In this document: in pieces, positions 1 through 6,439 of the stretch | Layout of the letters: the number at the start of each line of letters is the position of its first letter | Numbering within the stretch: position 1 is the stretch's first letter | DNA from: Rhodospirillales bacterium | GTDB taxonomy: Bacteria > Pseudomonadota > Alphaproteobacteria > UBA8366 > JADFVY01 | Assembly: GCA_024644185.1 (NCBI GenBank) | Contig: JAHELM010000098.1 | Location: 1 to 7,780, forward strand | Reading direction: 5' to 3' | Length of the DNA stretch: 7,780 bases | Translations under genes and position numbers: made by a program | The notes under the pieces: model-generated | Database searches by the model: none | What the model was told of the DNA's origin: nothing | The model's input: only the letters and a program-made list of their open reading frames with translations

Positions 1-1085
1 GATCCTTCGGCCCGGATCGGCAGCCAGGTTTCGTAATAGTGCCGCAAGGTCGCCGCCGGATCGACGTCGGCGAAGGCCTCCGGATGCAGGATCTTGGCGA
101 TGTACTGGAGATAAGCGTAGTCGTAGAGCGTGCGCGCCCCGCCATGATAGATGGCGTAGACGTGTCCAGCCTTGACGGCGGCAAGCCCGGCCCAGCCAGG
201 TCGCCCGATATAGGGGCGCAGGCGATCGCGCGTGGTGTCGGGCGCAACGCCGAAGCCCATCAACACGGCCTTGTCCTTGGTCGTCCAATCGGAGCCGGGG
301 ATGAAGATCACTTCCGGATTGCTGGCCAGAACATATTCCGGATTGAGCGGCCCCCAGTTTTCGACCTTGCCGGCGGCGATGTTGGCGCCGCCGGCCAGGT
401 CCAGCACGCCGGCCCACATCCCCTTGCCGTAGCTGTTGCCGTATTCGCCCGGACCCTTGTTGCCGAGTTCGACATAGACGCGCTTGGGAATACCGCCGGC
501 CCGTTTCACGCGCGCCTGCACATCGACGACAGCCGCCGTGTATTCGTCAGCCAGTTTGCGGGCGCGATCCTCGGTACCCATGACCGCGCCGATCAGCAAT
601 GTGCTGGCCACATGCTTTTCGACGGTCTGGGCGTTGTAATCCGTGACCACGACCGGGATGCCGGCCGCCTCCAGCTTGCCAACCGCCTCGCCAAGCCCCT
701 TGTACTGCCAGGCCGCCAGGATGGCGACATCCGGCTTGGCGGCAATCGCCGCTTCGATATTGAAGGTACCGGCCTCGACATCGCCGACATCGGCAAGCTG
801 ATCGATATGGGGATCCTGGGCGACATAGGCGGCCCATTGCAGGTTGCGCCAATCGCGCCAGACGGGTTTCGAGATCGCGACGACCCGGTCGAAGGCTTTT
901 TCCCCTACGATGGCGTAGAAATCCTCGAAATAGAAACCGAGCAGAACCCGCTGGACCGGCGTGTGGATCATGACCTCGCGACCTTCGGTGTCGGTGACCA
1001 TGACCATGTCGGCGTTCGCCGCCGACAGGCCGAGAGAAATCCCGGCGGCAATGCCCGCCAGACCGGCAAGAAATTTGCGTAACAT
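1..1085 (-). CDS. Periplasmic metal-chelate-binding protein of an ABC transporter (BtuF/FepB type, partial)
   Basis: This gene is read on the minus strand from ATG at 1085-1083; 361 codons are open to the window edge. Residues 1-25 form a signal peptide (charged MLRK, hydrophobic stretch, likely cleavage after ANA), so the protein acts in the periplasm. The mature part reads like Peripla_BP_2, the family binding Fe-siderophore, haem, cobalamin or related metal complexes: a VTDTEGREVMIHTPVQRV start (30-47), KPDVAIL (117-123), GIPVVV (142-147), a PEVIFIPG strand (257-264) and WAGLAAVKAGHVYAI (298-312). The closing ATLRHYYETWLPI (345-357) resembles the usual family end, so only a few residues should lie outside. 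GGAG ends 9 nt before the ATG. The upstream gene on the same strand, 83 bp away, is a small DUF2946-like protein, so the two may be co-transcribed. Family membership is clear; the ligand cannot be told, and the permease and ATPase partners are not in the window. Confidence 0.88.
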   Translation of the reverse strand, partial: MLRKFLAGLAGIAAGISLGLSAANADMVMVTDTEGREVMIHTPVQRVLLGFYFEDFYAIVGEKAFDRVVAISKPVWRDWRNLQWAAYVAQDPHIDQLADVGDVEAGTFNIEAAIAAKPDVAILAAWQYKGLGEAVGKLEAAGIPVVVTDYNAQTVEKHVASTLLIGAVMGTEDRARKLADEYTAAVVDVQARVKRAGGIPKRVYVELGNKGPGEYGNSYGKGMWAGVLDLAGGANIAAGKVENWGPLNPEYVLASNPEVIFIPGSDWTTKDKAVLMGFGVAPDTTRDRLRPYIGRPGWAGLAAVKAGHVYAIYHGGARTLYDYAYLQYIAKILHPEAFADVDPAATLRHYYETWLPIRAEG

Positions 1086-1168
1086 GAGTGTTTACTCCCT
1101 GAAAACATACACATAGAACCGTCCGTCCGCTGAGCGGGCGACGAGCAGGAATCGGGTTCGGTGGATGT

Positions 1169-1555
1169 TCAGAGAGGTGGCGCGCGGCTCTGGGTGAAGG
1201 AGACTCGGATGCCGCCTGCCGGGCGCTGGGCGGCGATGCGGTGCACGATCGTGCCCGAAGCAAGCAAGGGCAGCAGGGCTGACAGGATCGGCGGGGATGG
1301 TGGCGGCACTTTTCCGAACGCGTGGCACCACTTGCATTGGCCGGAGATCTTGGCCGTGCCATTGCCGGAATGGTCCGGGTCGGGTGTCGCGGACAGGGTG
1401 CAGATGGCGTTTGCGGCCGCCGATGTCGCGACGGCGTTGAAATCCGCTGTCGCAGCCGCCGCGGGGGCCGGCGGGCCGGTCATGATCATTTGCGCCAGCA
1501 GCCAAACGGCCGCGGGCAGCAAACCGAACTTTCCTAGTTTTCGTAATCGATGCAT
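1169..1555 (-). CDS. Small exported DUF2946-like protein with CKWCH motif
   Basis: This is a 128-residue protein starting at ATG 1555-1553. The N-terminus (MHRLRKLGKFGLLPAAVWLLAQ) has basic residues followed by a hydrophobic segment, consistent with a signal peptide or single membrane anchor. An AICTLSA segment follows (about 50-56), then CKWCH (74-78), a proline-rich PPPSPP stretch and an SRAPPL end. This arrangement (ICT motif, CxxC, proline stretch, RxPP end) matches my memory of DUF2946, small exported proteins often met near TonB receptors or copper and other metal genes. CKWCH also satisfies the haem c consensus CxxCH, but no distal Met ligand region or cytochrome fold is evident. GGTGAG just upstream of the ATG is a weak ribosome site. 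The binding-protein gene follows on the same strand, suggesting a metal-related envelope role. The competing reading frames here lack any recognisable protein character. Reality of the gene is likely; function unknown. Confidence 0.66.
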   Translation of the reverse strand: MHRLRKLGKFGLLPAAVWLLAQMIMTGPPAPAAAATADFNAVATSAAANAICTLSATPDPDHSGNGTAKISGQCKWCHAFGKVPPPSPPILSALLPLLASGTIVHRIAAQRPAGGIRVSFTQSRAPPL

Positions 1556-1581
1556 CGGCTCACCAGTTCCAGCGGTCAGCG

Positions 1582-1633
1582 TAGCATGCCGTGCGCATTC
1601 ACGACTGCGGCAAGTGGACGCGGGAGCATGCTA
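1582..1633. promoter_or_regulatory. Symmetric inverted repeat in divergent promoter region
   Basis: TAGCATGC at 1582-1589 and GCATGCTA at 1626-1633 are perfect 8-bp inverted copies, 36 bp apart, in the 112-bp gap between the leftward DUF2946-like gene and the rightward DUF2238 gene. Read outward, each arm gives TGnTA of an extended -10 element: TGCTATCCT (1629-1637) toward DUF2238, and TGCTACGCT on the minus strand toward the small gene. No good -35 is visible for either. The arrangement suggests a shared operator overlapping two divergent promoters; the regulator is not recognisable. Confidence 0.4.
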
Positions 1634-1667
1634 TCCTGGTTCAGAACAGTCTCGGAAGGAACCAGTC

Positions 1668-2390
1668 ATGCTGTTTTCGCGGCGTCGTTATCTGACGGGG
1701 CTGGCCGTCGCCTTCGCGGCAGTCTGGGGATTGTTGGCCGTCTCGCCTTACGATCGAAGCGACTGGGCGCTGGAAAACTTTCTCTCGGTCGTGTTCGTCG
1801 TCTATCTCCTATCAACGGCGCGGGCCCTGCCACTGTCGCGGGTTTCATATTCGCTGATATTTCTTTTCATGTGTCTGCATTCGGTCGGCGCGCACTATAC
1901 CTATGCATTGGTGCCCTATGACGACTGGGCACGGGAACTGACCGGCGCGTCCCTCGACGACGCGCTGGGGTTCCAGCGCAATCATTTCGACCGGCTGGTG
2001 CATTTCCTCTATGGGCTGCTGCTGGTCTATCCGATCCGGGAAATCTTCATCCGGGTCGCCGTCGTGCGCGGCTTCTGGTCGTATTTCCTGCCGGTCGACG
2101 TCGCCATGTCGACCTCGATGCTGTTTGAATTGTTCGAGTGGGCCGCGGCCGAGGTATTCGGGGGCGATCTGGGTGCCGCCTATCTGGGTACGCAGGGCGA
2201 TATCTGGGATGCGCACAAGGATATGGCCCTGGCCAGCACCGGCGCGCTGATCGGAATGACAATCACGGCCGGATTGAATATCTGGCTCCAGCGCGACTTC
2301 GCCAAGGAATGGCTGGACAGTCTGACCGTGAAAATCCGCGAGCCGCTCGGTGAGGACGAAATCGCCCGGATGTTGCGCGACAGGGACTGA
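1668..2390 (+). CDS. DUF2238 (YjdF-like) integral membrane protein
   Basis: This 240-residue inner-membrane protein begins at ATG 1668, chosen because GGAAGGA (1654-1660) lies 7 nt upstream and the protein starts there with basic residues and the first helix; the frame stays open far upstream without protein character. Roughly six membrane segments are visible, near residues 9-25, 37-53, 60-80, 108-124, 136-156 and 186-205. Polar residues sit in or beside them in the DUF2238/YjdF pattern: HSVGAHYTY (71-79), RNHFDRLVHF (104-113), ELFEW (154-158) and GTQGDIWDAHKDM (174-186). The histidines, acidic residues and the WDAxKDM motif resemble a buried metal or catalytic site, but the family has no established biochemical role. 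The C-terminal tail of about 35 residues is charged and probably cytoplasmic. It is transcribed away from the metal-type binding-protein gene, and a DUF2284 gene follows 170 bp downstream on the same strand. Family assignment is from motif memory. Confidence 0.85.
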   Translation: MLFSRRRYLTGLAVAFAAVWGLLAVSPYDRSDWALENFLSVVFVVYLLSTARALPLSRVSYSLIFLFMCLHSVGAHYTYALVPYDDWARELTGASLDDALGFQRNHFDRLVHFLYGLLLVYPIREIFIRVAVVRGFWSYFLPVDVAMSTSMLFELFEWAAAEVFGGDLGAAYLGTQGDIWDAHKDMALASTGALIGMTITAGLNIWLQRDFAKEWLDSLTVKIREPLGEDEIARMLRDRD

Positions 2391-2490
2391 CACCGGCCGC
2401 GACGAATTGTCCCTGGGCGTAAAATCCGTCACCTCATTCGGTCTTGCGCGTGTACCGTATTCAAGAAAAGTGAATGTGCTTTCAGTTGTT

Positions 2491-2508
2491 TTGCCGGGTG
2501 CCCGGTAA
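2491..2508 (+). other. Small hairpin in the leader of the DUF2284 gene
   Basis: TTGCCGG (2491-2497) and CCGGTAA (2502-2508) can pair over a GTGC loop, with one G·T pair. No T-run follows on either strand, so this is not a standard terminator. It lies 52 bp before the DUF2284 start in the 170-bp gap 2391-2560, where I found no convincing -35/-10 pair and no recognisable riboswitch core. It may be chance in G+C-rich DNA. Confidence 0.3.
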
Positions 2509-2560
2509 GCATGGTCAGCCGCTCAACCGGGTCCCCCTGCCACATTTGGGAGACACGGTA

Positions 2561-3277
2561 ATGACGCGCTACGATCAGTTCGAGCCCAGGCATACCTGGG
2601 ACATCGTCAAGGAAAACATACCCGCCTTCGAGGCAGACCTGGATGGGCTTTGCGAGGTTGCAGCCCGCTACGGGGCGAGCTTTGCCAAGGTTATCGAGGC
2701 GACGGACGTGGTGACCGATCCCCGGGTTACGCTGAAATGCAAGATTCCGCCCTGCGAAATGTATGGCCGGAATCAGATGTGCCCACCATTTTCGCCAACT
2801 TCCGAGGAAACCGCAAAGGTAGTTGCCGCATACAGGAAGGGGATTCTGGTTGGCGTGGAGACGAAGCTGCCCGACGAATACTGGGAATTTCTCCAGCGGC
2901 AGGGCGAAAATCTCTGCAAGATTCTGGAAGATCAGGAATATGTGATCTGGCTGGACAAGATCCAGGTGACGTTGTGGAACAAACTGCACGAGTGCGTCAT
3001 GGAGGTCGAGCGTGAGGCGCATAATCGCGGATACTACTTCGCGGTGGGTTATGTCGCCTCCACCTGCTACCTGTGCTGGCCGGGTGGGAAAGCGCCCGCG
3101 ATCGAACAGAACAACTACTGTCCGACCAAGAAGCCCTGCAAGAAACCGTATGAGGCGCGGCCTTCGATGGAGGCTGCCGGAATCGACGTCTTCAGCACCT
3201 ATCGCAAGGCCGGACTTACGCTGAACCTGGCGAACAAGGACAAGTTCAGCTGGACCGGACTTGTGCTCGTCGTCTGA
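2561..3277 (+). CDS. Cysteine-rich DUF2284 predicted metal-binding protein
   Basis: This is a 238-residue soluble protein with no signal peptide. I chose ATG 2561 because GGGAG (2548-2552) ends 8 nt upstream; the open frame extends to 2474, but that extension (MCFQLFCRVPGK...) does not look like family sequence. Ten cysteines are present. The first group is C60-KIPP-C65 with CPPFSPT at C74 (family pattern Cx4Cx8CPP), the second is C169-x2-C172-x14-C187-x5-C193, followed by the family signature RPSMEAAGIDVF (200-211). C31, C119 and C145 are extra. The spacing of the second group would suit an Fe-S cluster or zinc site; DUF2284 proteins are annotated as predicted metal-binding, without a known reaction. 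The gene follows DUF2238 after 170 bp and ends 13 bp before the convergent EamA gene. It could be in one transcript with DUF2238, though a separate promoter cannot be excluded. Family confidence is high; function unknown. Confidence 0.88.
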   Translation: MTRYDQFEPRHTWDIVKENIPAFEADLDGLCEVAARYGASFAKVIEATDVVTDPRVTLKCKIPPCEMYGRNQMCPPFSPTSEETAKVVAAYRKGILVGVETKLPDEYWEFLQRQGENLCKILEDQEYVIWLDKIQVTLWNKLHECVMEVEREAHNRGYYFAVGYVASTCYLCWPGGKAPAIEQNNYCPTKKPCKKPYEARPSMEAAGIDVFSTYRKAGLTLNLANKDKFSWTGLVLVV

Positions 3278-3290
3278 AGACGGTGCCCGC

Positions 3291-4199
3291 TCAGCGATCG
3301 AGGATCAGCAATACGATGCCGATGGCGACCAGCACGATGCCGATAACCTCGGCGCGGCTGGTGCGTTCACGAAAGAAGAACACCGAGGCGGCGAAGGTGA
3401 AGATCAGCTCCACCTGGCCCAGTGCACGCACATAGGCCGCGTTTTCCAGCGTGAAGGCGGTGAACCAGCCGATCGAAGCCAGCACGCCGGCTAGTCCGAC
3501 ACCCGCCGCCCAGCGCCAGTGAACGAAGACGGCCTTCAGCGTCGGTCGTTCGCGCAGGCCGATATACAGGCCCATGACGACGGTCTGGATCACCACCGAC
3601 ACGGCCAGCGTGAAGGCCGCGGCCATGATCTTGTCGCCATGCTGGAGAGACAGCGAGGCCCCGCGGAAAAACACGACCGAGGCACCGAGGAAGGCGCCGC
3701 TGGCCAGGCCGATCAGCGTCGATTTTTCGCCCAGACTGGAAACCATGGCCGCGGCTGTGATTCTCGTCTGTGCCGCCGACAGCAAGACAACCCCGCTCGC
3801 AGCGACGGCAATCGCCAGCGCGCCGACGGGGGTCACGGTATCGCCGAGGATCAGCAGGCCGAGCACCGCCACCTGAACGACCTCGGTCTTGGAAAACGTC
3901 GTGCCGACGGCAAAATTGCGGAACGAGAACAGCCACATCAGTAGAACCGTGAACAGGATCTGCGACACCCCGCCAAGCACGCAGTAAAGCAGGAAGGTGA
4001 GGTTCGGCGACGGCAGCGGCTTTCCGCCGACTCCGTTCAGCGCCCACAGATACAGCAGCGCCAATGGGGCGGCGTAAAGGAACCGCACATAGGATGCGCC
4101 CAGAGTCGTGAGACGCCCCTTCAGATGTTTCTGAAGCGCCGAGCGCGCGTTCTGCATGAAGGCGGCAAAGACGGTAATCGGCACCCAGGTTTCGATCAT
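3291..4199 (-). CDS. EamA/DMT-family inner-membrane transporter
   Basis: The product is a 302-residue polytopic protein, the usual size for a two-EamA-repeat transporter. I count about ten membrane helices, beginning near residues 4, 35, 67, 98, 122, 160, 189, 229, 251 and 283. The N-terminal repeat carries QNARSALQKHLKGRL (16-30) and FAVGTTFSKTEVVQV (96-110) with an acidic residue inside a helix (E106); the C-terminal repeat ends with VRALGQVELIFTFAASVFFFRE (257-278) and a hydrophobic GIVLVAIGIVLLIL tail, as is typical. The family exports or imports small metabolites such as amino acids or nucleosides; the substrate is not predictable here. ATG 4199 gives the natural family start; the longer open frame to 4418 adds 73 arginine-rich residues overlapping the divergent gene and is rejected. 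AGGA ends 11 nt upstream, a loose ribosome site. It is convergent with DUF2284 and divergent from the deacylase gene; only 13 bp separate it from DUF2284 and no terminator is seen there. Confidence 0.9.
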   Translation of the reverse strand: MIETWVPITVFAAFMQNARSALQKHLKGRLTTLGASYVRFLYAAPLALLYLWALNGVGGKPLPSPNLTFLLYCVLGGVSQILFTVLLMWLFSFRNFAVGTTFSKTEVVQVAVLGLLILGDTVTPVGALAIAVAASGVVLLSAAQTRITAAAMVSSLGEKSTLIGLASGAFLGASVVFFRGASLSLQHGDKIMAAAFTLAVSVVIQTVVMGLYIGLRERPTLKAVFVHWRWAAGVGLAGVLASIGWFTAFTLENAAYVRALGQVELIFTFAASVFFFRERTSRAEVIGIVLVAIGIVLLILDR

Positions 4200-4220
4200 T
4201 GCGGATAGCGTCCTGCTCCG

Positions 4221-4249
4221 GCACCCCGGACGGGTTCGGCCGGGCGTGC
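4221..4249 (-). other. Leader hairpin upstream of the EamA gene
   Basis: GCACCCCGG (4221-4229) and CCGGG plus GTGC (4240-4244 and 4246-4249, one bulged base) can form a nine-pair stem within the 167-bp divergent gap. On the minus strand it would lie about 20 nt before the EamA start codon, where it could affect translation. It does not match a riboswitch class I can recognise. Confidence 0.3.
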
Positions 4250-4306
4250 ATAGAATGGGGGCAAGCGCGTCGCGGCGAAAGTCAATTCCGTCACGGCGCT
4301 TTCCTC

Positions 4307-4335
4307 TTGTGCGGTCGCGGGCGCGGCAATACCTT
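4307..4335 (+). promoter_or_regulatory. Candidate sigma-70-type promoter for the deacylase gene
   Basis: TTGTGC (4307-4312) and TACCTT (4330-4335) are separated by 17 bp, giving a plausible -35/-10 pair. Transcription would begin near 4342, about 25 nt before ATG 4367. Each hexamer departs from consensus at two positions, so this is only a candidate. Confidence 0.38.
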
Positions 4336-4366
4336 TTGGCAACTTCAATTCGCAGCGGGCAGTCTG

Positions 4367-5506
4367 ATGAAGAAGATCGTCGAACGTATTGCATTGCCGG
4401 CGCCGGCACCCGGAACATCGCGCGAATTGATCGTGCACCGCTACGGTGACAAGGGCGCCCGGCCGAAGGTCTATCTGCACGCGGCGCTGCACGCCGACGA
4501 ACATCCCGGTTTGTTGACGCTCAATCATCTGATTCGGTTGCTCGACCAGTCGTCCGATCCGCTGCATGGCGAGATCGTATTGCTGCCTTTCGCCAACCCG
4601 GTCGGCATGGCGCAACATCTGAACGGCTATCTCGCCGGCCGCTACGAGTTGTCGGGCGGCGGCAATTTCAATCGCAATTTCCCGGATCTCAGTGAAGCGG
4701 TGGCAGAGGCGATCCGCGGTAAGCTGGGCGCGGATGCGGCGGTGAATTCCGCGCTCATCCGCGCCGCGGCCGAAGCGGCGGCGGCGGCGCTGCCGCGCGA
4801 GAACGAATTGCAGGCGCTGCGCGCGGCGTTGCTGGGCCTGTCGATCGGTGCCGACTACGTGCTCGATGTGCATTGCGACCTTGAGGCGCTGGTGCATATC
4901 TTCGTCTCGCATCACCATCGCGACCTCGGCGACGAGTTGGGATCCCAGCTTGCCGCCGATGTGGTGCTTCTGGAACAGGAACCGGGGGGCAGCCCGTTCG
5001 ACGAAGCGAATGCAGGTCTGTGGTGGAAGCTGCGCGAGCGGCTGGGTGGCGACGCGCGGGTACCGAACGGATGCTTCGCGACGACGCTGGAACTGCGTGG
5101 CCAGGCCGATGTCTCCGACGACATGGCGGCCGGGGACGCGATGAACATCTATCGCTTCCTGCAGCGTCGGGGCGTGATCGGCGGCGATCCAGGAAAGCTG
5201 CCGAAGGCGCGCGGTAAGCCGACGCCGCTGGAGGGAACCGACGTCCTCAAGGCACCCGTCGCCGGGCTGGTGGCTTATCGCAAACAGCTGGGGGACCGGG
5301 TGGCGAAGGGCGAGGTCGTCGCCGATATCGTGGATCTGGCGGCTGCCGACCCGACGCAGGCACGGACCCCGGTGATCAGCCGGGCGGATGGGGTTCTGTT
5401 TTCGCGCTCGATCCGCAAGCTGCTGGCGAGCGGAGAAACGGTCGCCAAGGTGGCGGGCGGCGAAAAGCTGGCGCACCGCAAGGCGGGCAACCTGCTGGAG
5501 GCCTGA
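4367..5506 (+). CDS. AotO-like M14 zinc deacylase (AstE/aspartoacylase family)
   Basis: This 379-residue cytoplasmic enzyme has the AstE/ASPA motifs of peptidase family M14: zinc ligands in HADEHPG (H42, E45), substrate-binding NRNFPD (102-107), the third zinc ligand in DVHC (H169) and the catalytic-glutamate segment TLELRG (E242). Such enzymes hydrolyse N-acyl amino acids, for example N-succinylglutamate or N-acetylaspartate. A C-terminal barrel-like domain follows (about 290-365: APVAGLVAYRKQLGDRVAKGE), resembling a biotinyl/lipoyl fold. An alanine-rich helical stretch occupies 121-160. The closest characterised context I recall is AotO, encoded within the P. aeruginosa aot arginine/ornithine uptake operon; here a basic-amino-acid-type ABC transporter lies directly downstream. 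ATG 4367 fits the family start; the open frame back to 4199 reads as arginine-rich non-protein. The ribosome site is weak (AGCGGGC). The natural substrate is not determined by the sequence. Confidence 0.87.
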   Translation: MKKIVERIALPAPAPGTSRELIVHRYGDKGARPKVYLHAALHADEHPGLLTLNHLIRLLDQSSDPLHGEIVLLPFANPVGMAQHLNGYLAGRYELSGGGNFNRNFPDLSEAVAEAIRGKLGADAAVNSALIRAAAEAAAAALPRENELQALRAALLGLSIGADYVLDVHCDLEALVHIFVSHHHRDLGDELGSQLAADVVLLEQEPGGSPFDEANAGLWWKLRERLGGDARVPNGCFATTLELRGQADVSDDMAAGDAMNIYRFLQRRGVIGGDPGKLPKARGKPTPLEGTDVLKAPVAGLVAYRKQLGDRVAKGEVVADIVDLAAADPTQARTPVISRADGVLFSRSIRKLLASGETVAKVAGGEKLAHRKAGNLLEA

Positions 5507-5534
5507 GCCAGGCTGTGGAGTCCGCTGGTTTTTT
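5506..5534 (+). terminator. Possible intrinsic terminator after the deacylase gene
   Basis: AGCCAG (5506-5511) pairs with CTGGTT (5525-5530), including one G·T pair, over a 13-nt loop. The run of six T (5529-5534) overlaps the stem end. The stem is short, but its position right at the stop codon and the T-run fit a Rho-independent terminator. Confidence 0.42.
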
Positions 5535-5568
5535 AAGCTATGAATGCGTTGGCTTCTTCGCTACCGTC

Positions 5569-5574
5569 TATAAT
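5569..5574 (+). promoter_or_regulatory. Consensus -10 box (TATAAT) before the ATPase gene
   Basis: A perfect TATAAT sits in the 126-bp gap between the deacylase and the ATPase. TTGGCT (5549-5554) is the best -35, but only 14 bp away, shorter than usual. Transcription would start near 5581, giving a leader of about 50 nt to ATG 5633, or almost none to ATG 5582. Together with the preceding hairpin and T-run it suggests the transporter genes form their own transcription unit. Confidence 0.45.
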
Positions 5575-5632
5575 GTCCTGAATGAGAAAACGGTACCGGA
5601 TGCAGGGAAACCGATCGAACGCAGCGACGCGG

Positions 5633-6409
5633 ATGGATGACGTTACGTGCCCGGCATTGCTTGCGGAGGATGTCCACAAGCGGTTCGGCAGTCTCGAAGT
5701 CCTGAAGGGTGTGTCGCTGAAGGCAATGGAAGGTGACGTCATCGCCCTGCTCGGAGCCAGTGGCTCGGGCAAGAGTACGTTCCTGCGTTGCATTAACCTT
5801 TTGGAGACGCCGGATTCCGGGCGCTTTTCCGTGCGTGGCGAATTGATCCGCATGACCCGGAATCGCCGCGGAGACACCGTGCCGGAGGACCCGAAGCAGG
5901 TGGCGCGGATCCGCAGTCGTGTCGCGATGGTATTCCAGCAGTTCAATCTCTGGTCGCACATGACGGTACTGGAGAACGTGATCGAGGCCCCGGTGCATGT
6001 GCAGAAGGTGCCGCGGAAGGATGCGATCGAGAACGCCAAGATGCTGTTGGACAAGGTCGGGATCCTTGAGAAACTCGACTATTACCCGTCACATCTGTCC
6101 GGCGGTCAGCAACAGCGCGTCGGGATCGCGCGCGCGCTGGCGATGGATCCGGACGTAATGCTGTTCGACGAGCCGACATCGTCGCTGGACCCAGAACTGG
6201 TCGGCGAGGTGTTGCGTGTCATGAGGCAGCTCGCCGAAGAAGGGCGCACGATGATCGTCGTCACCCATGAGATGGGATTCGCTCGCGAGGTTTCCTCTCA
6301 CGTCGTATTCCTGCACGAGGGCAGGATCGAGGAAGAGGGACCGCCGCGCGAAGTGCTGGCAAATCCACGCTCGGAGCGTCTCCGGCAGTTCTTGGCCAGC
6401 AATCTGTAG
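5633..6409 (+). CDS. Polar amino-acid ABC transporter ATPase (HisP/AotP family)
   Basis: This 258-residue ATPase drives import at the inner membrane. All nucleotide-binding motifs are intact: Walker A GASGSGKST (41-49), Q-loop VFQQFNLW (100-107), signature LSGGQQQR (155-162), Walker B VMLFDEPTSSLDP (175-187) and the switch histidine in THEMGFA (H212). The insertion with RGELIRMTRN...PEDPKQVARIRSRV between Walker A and the Q-loop is typical of HisP, which has nearly the same length (257). I prefer ATG 5633 (MDDVTCPALLAEDVHKRFG) because the family similarity begins there and the codons between 5582 and 5632 look non-coding; no good ribosome site precedes it, so ATG 5600 or 5582 remain possible. 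The binding-protein gene follows after 67 bp and a permease gene after that. The likely substrate is a basic or other polar amino acid, judged from the binding protein. Confidence 0.93.
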   Translation: MDDVTCPALLAEDVHKRFGSLEVLKGVSLKAMEGDVIALLGASGSGKSTFLRCINLLETPDSGRFSVRGELIRMTRNRRGDTVPEDPKQVARIRSRVAMVFQQFNLWSHMTVLENVIEAPVHVQKVPRKDAIENAKMLLDKVGILEKLDYYPSHLSGGQQQRVGIARALAMDPDVMLFDEPTSSLDPELVGEVLRVMRQLAEEGRTMIVVTHEMGFAREVSSHVVFLHEGRIEEEGPPREVLANPRSERLRQFLASNL

Positions 6410-6420
6410 ACAAGGAAGAA

Positions 6421-6439
6421 GCCGCCGCGCTGCGGCGGC
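6421..6439 (+). other. Strong intergenic hairpin between ATPase and binding-protein genes
   Basis: GCCGCCGC (6421-6428) and GCGGCGGC (6432-6439) form a perfect all-G/C eight-pair stem with a three-base loop. No T-run follows directly; the nearest, TTTT, is about 13 nt downstream. It lies between the ATPase stop and the ribosome site of the binding-protein gene, so it more likely acts as an RNA-processing or stabilising element than a full terminator. Confidence 0.55.

Noticed and set aside
39..1082. 347-codon open frame on the plus strand
   Set aside because: It lies antisense to the binding-protein gene, has no recognisable domain and an odd composition rich in Gly, Asp and Arg; the minus strand encodes a coherent signal peptide and Peripla_BP_2 protein.
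1169..1555. Reading the CKWCH protein as a true cytochrome c
   Set aside because: A single CxxCH in a short proline-rich protein without a recognisable distal methionine region or helical cytochrome pattern is not enough; the DUF2946-like pattern explains it as well.
2391..2560. Possible cobalamin riboswitch before DUF2284 (GGGAGAC segment, G+C-rich stems)
   Set aside because: The conserved core elements, such as the GCCACTG box and the GGAGACCTGCC-type element, are absent, and the leader is too short.
3519..3944. 141-codon open frame on the plus strand
   Set aside because: It is antisense to the EamA transporter and made almost entirely of Arg, Gln, Asp and Gly, typical of a shadow of a hydrophobic gene.
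4200..4418. N-terminal extensions of the divergent EamA and deacylase frames across each other
   Set aside because: Both extensions are Arg-rich, overlap each other head-on and are not seen in the families; the internal ATGs give standard family starts.
4196..5476. 426-codon open frame on the minus strand
   Set aside because: It is a shadow of the deacylase gene, rich in Arg, Gln and His without membrane or catalytic motifs; long antisense frames are common in G+C-rich DNA.
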